Translations under genes and position numbers: made by a program | Shown here: one piece after another, positions 46,001-54,000 of the stretch | Position numbering within the stretch: position 1 is the stretch's first letter | Layout: the number at the start of each line of letters is the position of its first letter | Assembly (NCBI GenBank): GCA_947502975.1 | Contig: CANNBV010000001.1 | Span: forward strand, 992,001-1,056,000 | Direction: 5' to 3' | DNA length: 64,000 nucleotides | DNA from: an uncultured Flavobacteriaceae bacterium | GTDB lineage: Bacteria; Bacteroidota; Bacteroidia; Flavobacteriales; Flavobacteriaceae | Notes under the pieces: generated by a model | Database searches by the model: none | What the model saw: the letters and a program-made list of their open reading frames with translations, nothing else | What the model was told of the DNA's origin: nothing

Positions 46001-49000
46001 TATTAACATTCAATATGTTATAGAAGGGGTACCTTATCCAGCCGAAAATTATATTAGTGAAGGGATTATTTTAGGAGGTGCTAGAGATGGAACACAATCC
46101 ATACTTTCAGAAGCTCCCGAAATTCCAGATATTATTCTTCGAGATCCTCCAGGATCAAATAGTTTCGCATCTATAGAAGCTGGAGAAAGCATTAGTTTTA
46201 CTACAGACAATAGTTTTTCAAGTGGAGGAGGCGTTTCTCAAAGTGTGAAGTTAATGTTGGGAGGTGATGTATCTATTGTTGCAGGGCCTCCGGGAGCGGG
46301 ACTTATTATAAATACCGAAGTTACCAATAGTTTAACAGGAAATATTTCAGTAGAAGCCTCTTCTAAAGATGGCAATAGTATTACCAAAACCTATACATTC
46401 AATCAAACCATATCAACCAGTGATGATCCTGAATTTGTAGGAGCTGAAGGTGATTTATACATAGGAAATTCTAAAAATTATTCTAAAGGTAGTTTTGATG
46501 ATTTTCAAGCAACTTTAGATCAGGTAGGTGATCCTGGTGATAATTTTGAATTAAGAAATAGTAATAACGATGTTGTTTATTTGAATAAGCAAAAAGCCTT
46601 CTATCTGGGTGAAAAGCCAACAAATACGTTCTTTGTGTATTCTCAAAAATTCATTATTACCGATTTAATTCCAGAATATGAAGCTATTGTAGAAACTTTA
46701 TCAACTGGAGGTACGGTTGAAAATGCAAAACCTCAATCTTGGTATGAAAATCAAATTGATTTATGGCGCAGAATCATATTAAATAATGAACGTAGTAAAT
46801 ATACAGCGCTAAATGATCCTACTTTTATTGGACAAACAGCCTTGAGTGCTATTGGATCTTATACTAGTGATCTTGAAGATGAAATAAATAATGCACAAGT
46901 TGGTGGGCCTTATGAAAGTTTATTGCTGGAGAAGTTAAAACTAGCGGATGAACAAAAAGCTTTGATAACATCAAAATCGCAAGATAATATCACATTTGAT
47001 TCCGGTGTTGGTGAAGTGTCCAGAAGCATAGAATCAGTAGTTGTTAATACATCAACTTTAGAGTTTGATATTAACATAGAAGAAAGTTTACAATTACAAT
47101 TAGGTTTTAGTGTCAATAAATTGGGAATAGAATCTACAACCACAGGATTTGCAAGTCAGGCATTTAGTGCATCCTTAACAGAAGAAGATACAAAAACGAC
47201 CACTATTAGTTATACGTTAAAAGACAATGACCCAGCTAATGTATTAAGTGTAGATATTATCAATTTATTTGATGGTAGCGGTCCTATATTTACAACGGTA
47301 GGAGGTAGAACATCTTGTCCTTATGAAGGTGCTGAATTATCACATTATTATAATCATAGCACTTTTAATCCTAACAACCCAGTTATAGAGTTAGCAGAGG
47401 CAGATAGAGAAACATTAAGTAATGCCACAGAAAGAGCAGAAGACCCTAAAATTCTTGTTGAGGTTGCTGAAATTTTTAATATCCCTGAAAGTAACAATGC
47501 AGAGTTTAAATTGCTACTCTCAAATAATGCAGATGCTACAAGCGATGCCGCTAGCTTTAATTATTTTGAACTTATTGTAGATAACTTAACAAACCCGAAT
47601 AATGCATTAATAAATGTAAGCCAGAATGGAACTGTAGTTTTTGTGCCATATGGTCAAACGGTTGAATATACGTTAACATTAGGAAAATCAGTATCCGATG
47701 TTAATGATTACGAAGATATTCGCGTTATTTTACAATCGCAATGCGATCCGGTAAATGTTTTTGATGATGTGTTGATTTCTGCGCATTTTGTGCCATCCTG
47801 TTCTCGAGTAGCCGTTAAGGCACCATTGGATAATTGGGTGTATAATACTAGCAGTTCAACAAGTCCGCTAACGATTAACTTATCAGAATACAATCAAGCC
47901 TTTGATAATTTTGAAAAGATAGATTTAGAATACCGTTTAGCCACAGCTCCAAATTGGACACGATTGCAAACGTTTTATAACGGAACCATACCAGCAGGTG
48001 CCACTTTGGCTTCTTTAATAACAGACGCAGAAGTTGTTTATGCTTTCGATATTGTAGAATCTGGACTGCAAGATGGTAATTATGAAATACGGGCGCGAAG
48101 TACGTGTACCAATGGTACACAGTTTATTTCAGAAGTTATTTCAGGTAGTGTAGACTTAAAATCACCACAGCAGTTTGGAACCCCATTGCCAACCGACGGC
48201 ATATTGGGCCCAGGAGAAGATTTGCGTGTGAGTTTTAATGAAAACATCTTTTATAACAGTGCCTTGAGTACGATTGAGATAAAAGGAGAAATCAATCAAT
48301 TGCCAATAGATAACAGTGTGTCGCTTCGCTTTGAAGGTGCTAATAACACGGCAACCATAGAAAGCCCGAGATTGGTATCAGGAGACCTGTCAGTAGAATT
48401 TTGGATGAACAACGCCACAACAGCATCAACAGCTACTATTATCAACCAGCAAAATGGATTAAATATTCGTTTAGAAAACGGAGATATGTATGTGTCTCTT
48501 GGCGATATAATAGCCAATGGTACCATAGCAACAGATGGCTTGTTTCACCATTATACCATTACACACGACAATGCTTCAGGAAGCCTTAGTATTTATGAAG
48601 ACGATAGAGATATTGGCGGTAGTACTGGGGCTGCAAACACACAATTTACTAATAACAACCCATTAGTCATTGGAGGCAACACATTTATAGGGAATATGCA
48701 TAGTTTACGACTATGGACAAAATCCCTAAGTTTAAGTGAAGCCTATGCAAATATCTACACGAAGTTATTAGGAAACGAAGCAAATTTAGTTGGCTATTGG
48801 CCAATGAATGAAGGGCGTGGGACAATTGCCAATGATTTGGCAAGATTTAAACACGCTGCAGTTACAGCAGATTGGGACATTAAACCTAAAGGTACCTCTT
48901 ATGAGTTCGCCAATGGGCAGTATCAGGAGTTAGATAATGTTGGTTTTGTACAATTAACCAATGAGATGGATGCCACTATATCCTTCTGGATAAAAACAGC

Positions 49001-51617
49001 AACAGCACAAGAAGCCACCATATTTTCTAACGGACGTGGAAATGGTGAAGATCCAATACAATCTGTTGGATTATCCAACAAATGGGCTATAAATATGAAT
49101 AGTTCAGGAGCCTTGTCCTTTGCAAGTGAAGGTAATAGTTATGTGTTAACAGCAGCAAGTGTGGCCGATAATAATTGGCACCATATTACCTTGTTATTTA
49201 ATAGAAATGGCTCTTTAAGAACCTATGTAGATGCAGAACAAGTATCCTCAAATCCTATTACAGATATTGGTGGTTTTTCGGGGAATCAAGCGTGGATTGG
49301 AGCTAGAGGATTTAAAGATCAGTCGGGCAATGGAAGCCCAGACAGACCCTTTACCGGTAAAATTGATGAGTTTAGATTATGGAATACATTGCGTAATGTA
49401 GATCAAATATCTAGAGACCGTTTTAACGAAATGGATGTGGAAAGCATTGGGCTATTATTATACGCTCGTATGAATGCACCTGATCCTGTTACAGCTAATG
49501 GGCCAAGATATTATCATGCCTTTAGCAATCAAAGCGTCATTCCATCAAATGCAGTATTAAGTGCAGGTGCTGTGAATTATTCTGATGATGTACCAGCTAT
49601 TAAGCCAGAGCGTAAGCTGATCAAATTCCAGGTGAATCATGTCATTAACGAAGATGATATGATTATTGAGCCTGTTATTTCAGATTGGGCAGCTATAGAA
49701 GGTCAGATACTCGATATTACTGTACACAGAATGTTTGATGCATCAAACAACCAACAGCAATCGCCAATTACCTGGACCGCGTTTGTTCAGAAAAACGAAA
49801 TGAGTTGGTTTGTTGAAGGCTTTAACGATGTGGTTGATATTGTAAAAGAAGGTAACGAATCACCTTCATTCGAAATTACTATTATTAATAAAGGTGGTTT
49901 AGTCCAGCCTTATAATATCTCAGGTGTGCCAAACTGGTTGTCTTTAAGTAGTACATCAGGCAGTTTAGCACCAGATAGTAAGGTCACAATCACGGCAACT
50001 ATTGATGCAAGTCTATCCGTAGGAGATTATATAGAAAGCCTTTATTTACAAACCGATTTTGGTTTAGATGAAAAACTACAGCTAGAAGTTAGAGTTCTAG
50101 CGGAAGAACCAGCATGGGAAGTAGATCCTAATGACTTTGATTTTAGTATGAATATTGTTGGTCGTATAAAGATAAATGGTGTTTTCTCAGATGATGAATT
50201 CGATAGAATTGCAGCGTTTGTAAATGGCGAAACTAGAGGTGTTGCGAATATTGTTTATAACGAATCGTATCAAGAATATTTTGTATTCCTAACAGTTTAC
50301 AGTAATACTGTATCAGGAGAAACAATAGCATTCAGTATATGGGATGCAACAAAAGGCCAAATAATGCAGTCTACTTTAGATGGCAATGCCTCCGTAACCT
50401 TTGTGGAGAATAATGTTATTGGATCTTTAAGCAATCCTGCGATATTTGAAAACACTAATGTTGTAGAACAAGACATTGCTTTAAATGCAGGTTGGACTTG
50501 GGTGTCATTTAATGTAAATGACGCTAACTTCTCAAACCTCAATGTATTAACATCTGGTATGAATTTACAAACATCAGATCGTATATTGAGTCATTCTCCA
50601 ACACAGTTAGAAACCTATTTCAAAGATAACGCTACACCTGCTAACAGTTCATGGAATGGAGCAATTAGTGCTAATTCTGGTTTGTCTACAAATTTTATGT
50701 ACAAGATGAAGTTTGCAAATCAACAATCATTAAAAGTAAAAGGGAGTAGTGTTGATGTTAATGCTTGGAGTTTTAATATTCAGGAGAACTGGAATTGGCT
50801 GCCCTATCCATTAAATAAGAATGTATCTGTAAATGAAGCTTTAGCTACGTTTGATGTGTCTGATGGAGACATCATAAAATCACAGAATTTATTTGCTATT
50901 TACGACCCATTGAATGGTTGGAGTGGTACACTAAATTATCTGGAAGTAGGAAAAGGTTATATGATTAGGTCAGGAAAAGGACAGAGCTTTAAGTACCCAA
51001 ATATTTTTGGTAAATCTGGAAATACGAAGAAAGGGGATGCAACTTCGAAAACATCTGGAAACCAAGACGGCATAACTAAAGAATTTGCTCAATATTCTAA
51101 TACGATGAATGCTGTAGTGCTGTTGCCAGAAGGGTTTGATAAACTCTATGTTTATGATGATGAAGGTGTTTTAAAAGGGATGTCCGAGAATCAATTAGTT
51201 GGAGATAAAACATTGAATTTTATAACAATTTATGGAGAGGTAGAAAGAGAATTAACCTTTTTTATAGGAGATGGAAATTCTCAGAAGTCAACTCAAAAGA
51301 CCTTTATGTTTAAGGGGAATAATGTTTTAGGGACTGTGGCTAATCCAGTTGTTTTAGAGGCTAATGGTTTAGAACAGCTTAAAATGTATCCTAATCCGTT
51401 TAAAGATGAATTACTAATACAGCTAAAATCTGAAAATTCAGATATTATGAATGTTGAATTGGTTAATGCTTATGGTCAGTTGGTTTATAAAAAAGCATAT
51501 AAAATTAACAGTGGTATCAATACCATTAAATTAAAACCAGAGATTAGTATAGGCGTTTACTTTTTAAAAGTAAATATGAATACCACTAACAAAACGTATA
51601 AAGTAATTAAAAACTAA
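43083..51617 (+). CDS. Giant secreted multi-domain LamG protein with T9SS sorting domain
   Basis: The 2844-residue protein has a signal peptide (MRKKILTLCLGFLVSGLWAQ). Visible parts: an Fn3-like N-terminus (about 80-170), a LamG-like domain (about 195-400), carboxypeptidase-regulatory-like beta domains (about 475-670; DSEGNFDISVPIGNHFIRVA), long poorly recognised beta regions (about 700-1730), two further LamG-like domains (about 1740-1900 and 1935-2115; each with SFW or EFWM and a DEFRLWN-type end), a BACON-like segment (about 2240-2340), a module shared with the next gene (about 2343-2425), and a C-terminal type IX secretion sorting domain (about 2765-2844; LKMYPNPFKDELLIQL...GVYFLKV). It should be exported across both membranes by T9SS and fixed to or released from the surface, probably as an adhesin or glycan-binding protein. 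No catalytic domain was recognised. Confidence 0.9.
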   Translation: MRKKILTLCLGFLVSGLWAQQDDGAKMVTTSQAVQNNGYTIQVGVPYLGTSNVANNTDARFPWDILYIFGTFAEESFDVSKGYFGDKVLLQWELRNNFNLITTIEISRRELGSVTPFQFIGSVSPNDTQYEDKYVDGGVLYEYKVLAKGVSQTEELYTNFITGIGFRNPTAIVTGNVSYKGGNPVQNVTVTAESDGSVVSYGSGLIIPGSNQLEILNLNKPIATQTTLQAWVRPDEPYTNDSGDAIRLFRLNESNGNNIDITVNLKETSKTLEVSIGGNLHIIQNVYPSGDIDARGNDIMIPVSDFNSNFVHITAQLEDNKEPLLFINGRPMTAAYRDAAHAARAEVDDEDTSPYLEITVLTVTTRFNVGSADWNNVLVGGGKTALIDEIRVWKSIEDASDIRTDYKRYISGNDPDLVVYLSANENTGGYAYDASRNGFNYNKNHGSLNIQGISNDISFVSGAGNIPSSSQLGILGVTDVNGNYEINAIPYTGTGESFKITPSFGQHKFEPNQQLVFLGEGSEVVNKIDFTDTSSFIFKGKILYDTRGVFPSFVDINGGVLGGLSDGDEYISGGAGILDETYNQYEQNGNFYNKGEYWLNDLNDADATNDRLERYARIPVAGANIYIDGNIVLDENNVPIESDSEGNFDISVPIGNHFIRVAKTGHDFTYEGRFPAETGTFQEFFEDAQEQVVFIDETRVTAVGRVVGGSVEAQKPIGFGENGLFEVPYSAPDGDTTLRVSSKNNIGTATITLELPGSVSDVTKFEFQTNENSGEYRIQVMPLNYEIVGGSGLQISNATIGTSIIAAGTKETVTFASIPPLLTPEFKYPDDTILQGDPYHFDKSFIYRSTPVLRVTDQTSESELVLKDVNGIDQTISTAGIKHPNGSGDDVLIYQQFSNYEIVLSTFERYLNNDDLNNIVEDIVPIVDGQLSITNNLAIPESELTETDPNDNSITRYSFIGGVPNTNTPFTRNINIQYVIEGVPYPAENYISEGIILGGARDGTQSILSEAPEIPDIILRDPPGSNSFASIEAGESISFTTDNSFSSGGGVSQSVKLMLGGDVSIVAGPPGAGLIINTEVTNSLTGNISVEASSKDGNSITKTYTFNQTISTSDDPEFVGAEGDLYIGNSKNYSKGSFDDFQATLDQVGDPGDNFELRNSNNDVVYLNKQKAFYLGEKPTNTFFVYSQKFIITDLIPEYEAIVETLSTGGTVENAKPQSWYENQIDLWRRIILNNERSKYTALNDPTFIGQTALSAIGSYTSDLEDEINNAQVGGPYESLLLEKLKLADEQKALITSKSQDNITFDSGVGEVSRSIESVVVNTSTLEFDINIEESLQLQLGFSVNKLGIESTTTGFASQAFSASLTEEDTKTTTISYTLKDNDPANVLSVDIINLFDGSGPIFTTVGGRTSCPYEGAELSHYYNHSTFNPNNPVIELAEADRETLSNATERAEDPKILVEVAEIFNIPESNNAEFKLLLSNNADATSDAASFNYFELIVDNLTNPNNALINVSQNGTVVFVPYGQTVEYTLTLGKSVSDVNDYEDIRVILQSQCDPVNVFDDVLISAHFVPSCSRVAVKAPLDNWVYNTSSSTSPLTINLSEYNQAFDNFEKIDLEYRLATAPNWTRLQTFYNGTIPAGATLASLITDAEVVYAFDIVESGLQDGNYEIRARSTCTNGTQFISEVISGSVDLKSPQQFGTPLPTDGILGPGEDLRVSFNENIFYNSALSTIEIKGEINQLPIDNSVSLRFEGANNTATIESPRLVSGDLSVEFWMNNATTASTATIINQQNGLNIRLENGDMYVSLGDIIANGTIATDGLFHHYTITHDNASGSLSIYEDDRDIGGSTGAANTQFTNNNPLVIGGNTFIGNMHSLRLWTKSLSLSEAYANIYTKLLGNEANLVGYWPMNEGRGTIANDLARFKHAAVTADWDIKPKGTSYEFANGQYQELDNVGFVQLTNEMDATISFWIKTATAQEATIFSNGRGNGEDPIQSVGLSNKWAINMNSSGALSFASEGNSYVLTAASVADNNWHHITLLFNRNGSLRTYVDAEQVSSNPITDIGGFSGNQAWIGARGFKDQSGNGSPDRPFTGKIDEFRLWNTLRNVDQISRDRFNEMDVESIGLLLYARMNAPDPVTANGPRYYHAFSNQSVIPSNAVLSAGAVNYSDDVPAIKPERKLIKFQVNHVINEDDMIIEPVISDWAAIEGQILDITVHRMFDASNNQQQSPITWTAFVQKNEMSWFVEGFNDVVDIVKEGNESPSFEITIINKGGLVQPYNISGVPNWLSLSSTSGSLAPDSKVTITATIDASLSVGDYIESLYLQTDFGLDEKLQLEVRVLAEEPAWEVDPNDFDFSMNIVGRIKINGVFSDDEFDRIAAFVNGETRGVANIVYNESYQEYFVFLTVYSNTVSGETIAFSIWDATKGQIMQSTLDGNASVTFVENNVIGSLSNPAIFENTNVVEQDIALNAGWTWVSFNVNDANFSNLNVLTSGMNLQTSDRILSHSPTQLETYFKDNATPANSSWNGAISANSGLSTNFMYKMKFANQQSLKVKGSSVDVNAWSFNIQENWNWLPYPLNKNVSVNEALATFDVSDGDIIKSQNLFAIYDPLNGWSGTLNYLEVGKGYMIRSGKGQSFKYPNIFGKSGNTKKGDATSKTSGNQDGITKEFAQYSNTMNAVVLLPEGFDKLYVYDDEGVLKGMSENQLVGDKTLNFITIYGEVERELTFFIGDGNSQKSTQKTFMFKGNNVLGTVANPVVLEANGLEQLKMYPNPFKDELLIQLKSENSDIMNVELVNAYGQLVYKKAYKINSGINTIKLKPEISIGVYFLKVNMNTTNKTYKVIKN

Positions 51618-51622
51618 TCAAG

Positions 51623-52543
51623 ATGAAAAGAATAATTATAAGTGCAGTCATCTGTTTCTTTATGGGAATAACTGTCTATGCACAAACACCAACTTGGTCT
51701 GTTAACGAAAATGATTTTGAATATAATATGTCATTCGTAGCTTTTTTAAATATTGACGGTGTCACCTTATCTAGTACAAATGATATGATTGGAGCCTTTG
51801 TAAATGATGAGTGTAGAGGCGTTACGAACCTAATATATGTGCCAAGTAAAGACAGGTATTACGCGTATTTTAATGTGTTTTCTAATACAAGCGGAGAGGC
51901 TATAAGTTTTAAAGTGTACGATTCAACCAATGATAAGGTTGTTGATATTAGTAAAACGGTAAATTTTCAAATAAATGCGCTTTTTGGAGATATAGCACAA
52001 GCCTTTAGTTTTGCAAGCCCAGAATTGAATAGCGAAGCAGAATTAGTGAGTTTTAACTTTAAGGATGTCACTATTAGTAATAGAATAAATAATGGTAATG
52101 AAATGACATTATATATAGAAAACAGTCAGGATATATCAGCTTTAATACCAGTTTTTGAATTAAGTCCGGGAGCACAACTGTATCATAATGGTACGTTACT
52201 CACATCAGATAATAATGTCTTAGACTTTACCAGTACACAAACTTTTGATGTCATATCCCAAGATGAGTCGGTATTTAATCGTTGGCAAATTACAGTTAAA
52301 TATAATGCAGCCATAGGTGATTTAACCTTTTACAAAAAAGATGCAGTGTGTTACAATGGTGGTGCAATAAAAGTGGTAGCATCCCAAAACGGAACTACTG
52401 TCGTAGTATTGAAGGATCAATCTGAGTTCGCAACACAACAAATAAATAATGGAGAAGCATTATTTTCTAATTTAAGTGTTGGGAATTACCTTTTAAAGGT
52501 TAATGGGTTGGAGAAAGAAATAGAGATAAATTTAAAAGAATAG
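51623..52543 (+). CDS. Secreted protein sharing a module with the giant LamG protein
   Basis: The 306-residue protein has a signal peptide (MKRIIISAVICFFMGITVYA). Residues about 25-110 (WSVNENDFEYNMSFVAFLNI, then IGAFVNDECRGVTNL, YYAYFNVFSNTSGEAISFKV) closely follow residues about 2343-2425 of the preceding protein (WEVDPNDFDFSMNIVGRIKI, IAAFVNGETRGVANI, YFVFLTVYSNTVSGETIAF). The C-terminal half is another beta domain without a recognisable T9SS signal, ending LKVNGLEKEIEINLKE. It begins 5 bp after the giant gene. I do not recognise a function; the shared module suggests that the two proteins bind the same partner or each other. Confidence 0.8.
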   Translation: MKRIIISAVICFFMGITVYAQTPTWSVNENDFEYNMSFVAFLNIDGVTLSSTNDMIGAFVNDECRGVTNLIYVPSKDRYYAYFNVFSNTSGEAISFKVYDSTNDKVVDISKTVNFQINALFGDIAQAFSFASPELNSEAELVSFNFKDVTISNRINNGNEMTLYIENSQDISALIPVFELSPGAQLYHNGTLLTSDNNVLDFTSTQTFDVISQDESVFNRWQITVKYNAAIGDLTFYKKDAVCYNGGAIKVVASQNGTTVVVLKDQSEFATQQINNGEALFSNLSVGNYLLKVNGLEKEIEINLKE

Positions 52544-52546
52544 ATT

Positions 52547-52981
52547 ATGAAAAGTCATAAATGTTTTCTGTTGATTATTATAGTTACGTTTTTATCGATA
52601 AGTTGCTCTAATGATGATGAACCTGTTGATCAAGGCCCATCTGCACCAGTAACTCCAGAAGTAATTGAAAGTTTTGATCCAATTGATATAAAGTTTGTTT
52701 ATGAAGATGGCTCAGGCATTGGTACTGATGAATGTATTGACCCTGAAAATGCATACGCAATTGAAATTGAGGTATCGAAAAATTCTGAAGGAAATACTGA
52801 TGTATCAAAAATAGAATACACTATAAATGGCGCTTCTTACAGTATGTCTTTTTCAACAGCTGGAACCAAAAGAAACCCCATTGTGTTTGTTAAAGGCAAA
52901 AATATTGCCGAATTAGTAAAAACGGCAAAATCAACTGAAGTCGTACTAGTAGAGCAAGATGATTTCCAACTGGTGGAATAG
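52547..52981 (+). CDS. Small lipoprotein, probably surface-exposed
   Basis: The 144-residue protein has a lipobox with Cys20 (LSISC) followed by an acidic stretch (SNDDEPVDQ), which resembles the export signal that sends Bacteroidota lipoproteins to the cell surface. The remainder (about 40-144) is a small beta-rich domain with no family I recognise. It lies 3 bp after the previous gene and is the last of the four secreted products of the operon. The terminator at 53011-53047 follows. Its position suggests that it anchors or assists the other three proteins, which is inference. Confidence 0.85.
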   Translation: MKSHKCFLLIIIVTFLSISCSNDDEPVDQGPSAPVTPEVIESFDPIDIKFVYEDGSGIGTDECIDPENAYAIEIEVSKNSEGNTDVSKIEYTINGASYSMSFSTAGTKRNPIVFVKGKNIAELVKTAKSTEVVLVEQDDFQLVE

Positions 52982-53010
52982 CTTAAATTCAAATAAATAT
53001 TAATTTAAAC

Positions 53011-53047
53011 AAAAAATCCCGTAAACATTATGTTTCGGGATTTTTTT
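53011..53047. terminator. Bidirectional terminator between the lipoprotein gene and tRNA-Phe
   Basis: AAAAAATCCCG (53011-53021) pairs with CGGGATTTTTT (53036-53046). An inner stem AAACA/TGTTT with loop TTA extends it, leaving T53022 bulged. It has T-runs on both strands, so it can end both the plus-strand secreted-protein operon and the minus-strand tRNA transcript, whose 3' end is only 2 bp away. Confidence 0.92.
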
Positions 53048-53048
53048 G

Positions 53049-53121
53049 TGGTACCTCCAGGAATCGAACCAGGGACACAAGGATTTTCAGTCCTTTGCTC
53101 TACCAACTGAGCTAAGGTACC
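53049..53121 (-). tRNA. tRNA-Phe (anticodon GAA)
   Basis: A complete cloverleaf of 73 nt reads on the minus strand. The acceptor stem is GGTACCT/AGGTACC, the D-arm GCTCAGTTGGTAGAGC, the anticodon arm AAGGACTGAAAATCCTT with GAA in the loop, and the T-arm CCTGG-TTCGATT-CCTGG. The third T-stem pair would be a U-U mismatch, the other four are canonical. The discriminator is A and the CCA end is not encoded (genomic sequence continues CA), so it must be added by the CCA enzyme. Flanked by its own promoter and the terminator. Confidence 0.97.
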
Positions 53122-53136
53122 TCGCCAAAGCGGATG

Positions 53137-53168
53137 CAAATATATATGCATTTTTATTATTTGCCAAA
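53137..53168 (-). promoter_or_regulatory. Promoter of tRNA-Phe
   Basis: On the minus strand TTTG (complement of 53165-53168), a 20-bp spacer and TATATTTG (complement of 53137-53144) give an exact match to the Bacteroidota -33/-7 pattern, 16 bp before the tRNA 5' end. This is one of the clearest promoters in the window. Confidence 0.8.
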
Positions 53169-53271
53169 ATAAAATTACAAAAAAGATAGCTTAATGCGCA
53201 ATTCAACAATTATAAAATACTTAACATATTAATTCACTTGGTTTTGTAGATTTACACTTTTACAATTTGGA

Positions 53272-54000
53272 ATGAATTTAATAATTGATGTTGGTAACAC
53301 ATTTGTAAAACTCGCTGTTTTTAAATCTGATAGGCTGGTATTTAAATCATCAGTTGATTTAGAAAACATAGTGGAGGAAATTAAAGTTTTAAAAGATAAC
53401 TTCCCGAAGCTTAAAAGGGCAATAATATCTTCTGTTGGAGCACTTAAAAAAGATCAGATTACTTCAGTGAAAAAGCAGATAGATCTATTGGAGTTAACAC
53501 ACAAAACTAAAGTGCCTTTTAAAAATAACTACAGTACACCAAAAACTTTAGGTATTGATAGAATCGCTCTTGTTAGCGCTTCGGTGTACCATCATTCTGA
53601 AAATAATGTGTTAATAATAGATGCAGGTACTTGTATTACCTATGATTTCATTACTAATCATAACGAATATCTGGGAGGAGCCATTTCTCCGGGAATTAGG
53701 ATGCGATATAAAGCACTGAATAATTTAACTGCTAATCTTCCGTTGTTAGATACAGAAGTACCAGAAAGTATTACCGGGGCTTCAACCAACAGTTCTATAC
53801 ATTCAGGAGTAGTTAATGGTGTTGTAAATGAAATAGATGGCTGTATTAAAACATATGAGGATAAATACTCAGATTTAACAGTTATTTTAACAGGTGGCGA
53901 TGCTAATTTCTTGTCAGAACAATTAAAAAGTAGCATATTTGCCAACTCTAATTTTCTTTTGGAAGGTTTAAACTATATTTTGAAATTTAATTCAAACTAA
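53272..54000 (+). CDS. coaX: Type III pantothenate kinase
   Basis: The 242-residue enzyme phosphorylates pantothenate in the first step of coenzyme A synthesis, in the cytoplasm. Family motifs are clear: DVGNTFVKLAVF at residue 6 (ATP/phosphate binding), the GIDRIALVSA segment near 100, IIDAGTCITYDFI near 118 with the catalytic Asp, GGAISPG near 140 and LTGGDA near 210. This is the ASKHA-type kinase that replaces CoaA in many Bacteroidota. Its stop overlaps the next start by one base (TAATG at 53998-54002), so the barrel protein is co-translated. Length is normal for the family. Confidence 0.96.
   Translation: MNLIIDVGNTFVKLAVFKSDRLVFKSSVDLENIVEEIKVLKDNFPKLKRAIISSVGALKKDQITSVKKQIDLLELTHKTKVPFKNNYSTPKTLGIDRIALVSASVYHHSENNVLIIDAGTCITYDFITNHNEYLGGAISPGIRMRYKALNNLTANLPLLDTEVPESITGASTNSSIHSGVVNGVVNEIDGCIKTYEDKYSDLTVILTGGDANFLSEQLKSSIFANSNFLLEGLNYILKFNSN

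Noticed and set aside
53241-53271. A -33/-7 promoter for coaX in TTTTG...TACAATTTGG
   Set aside because: The spacing (about 14 bp) and the extra base in TACAATTTG do not fit the consensus; no firm promoter can be named there.
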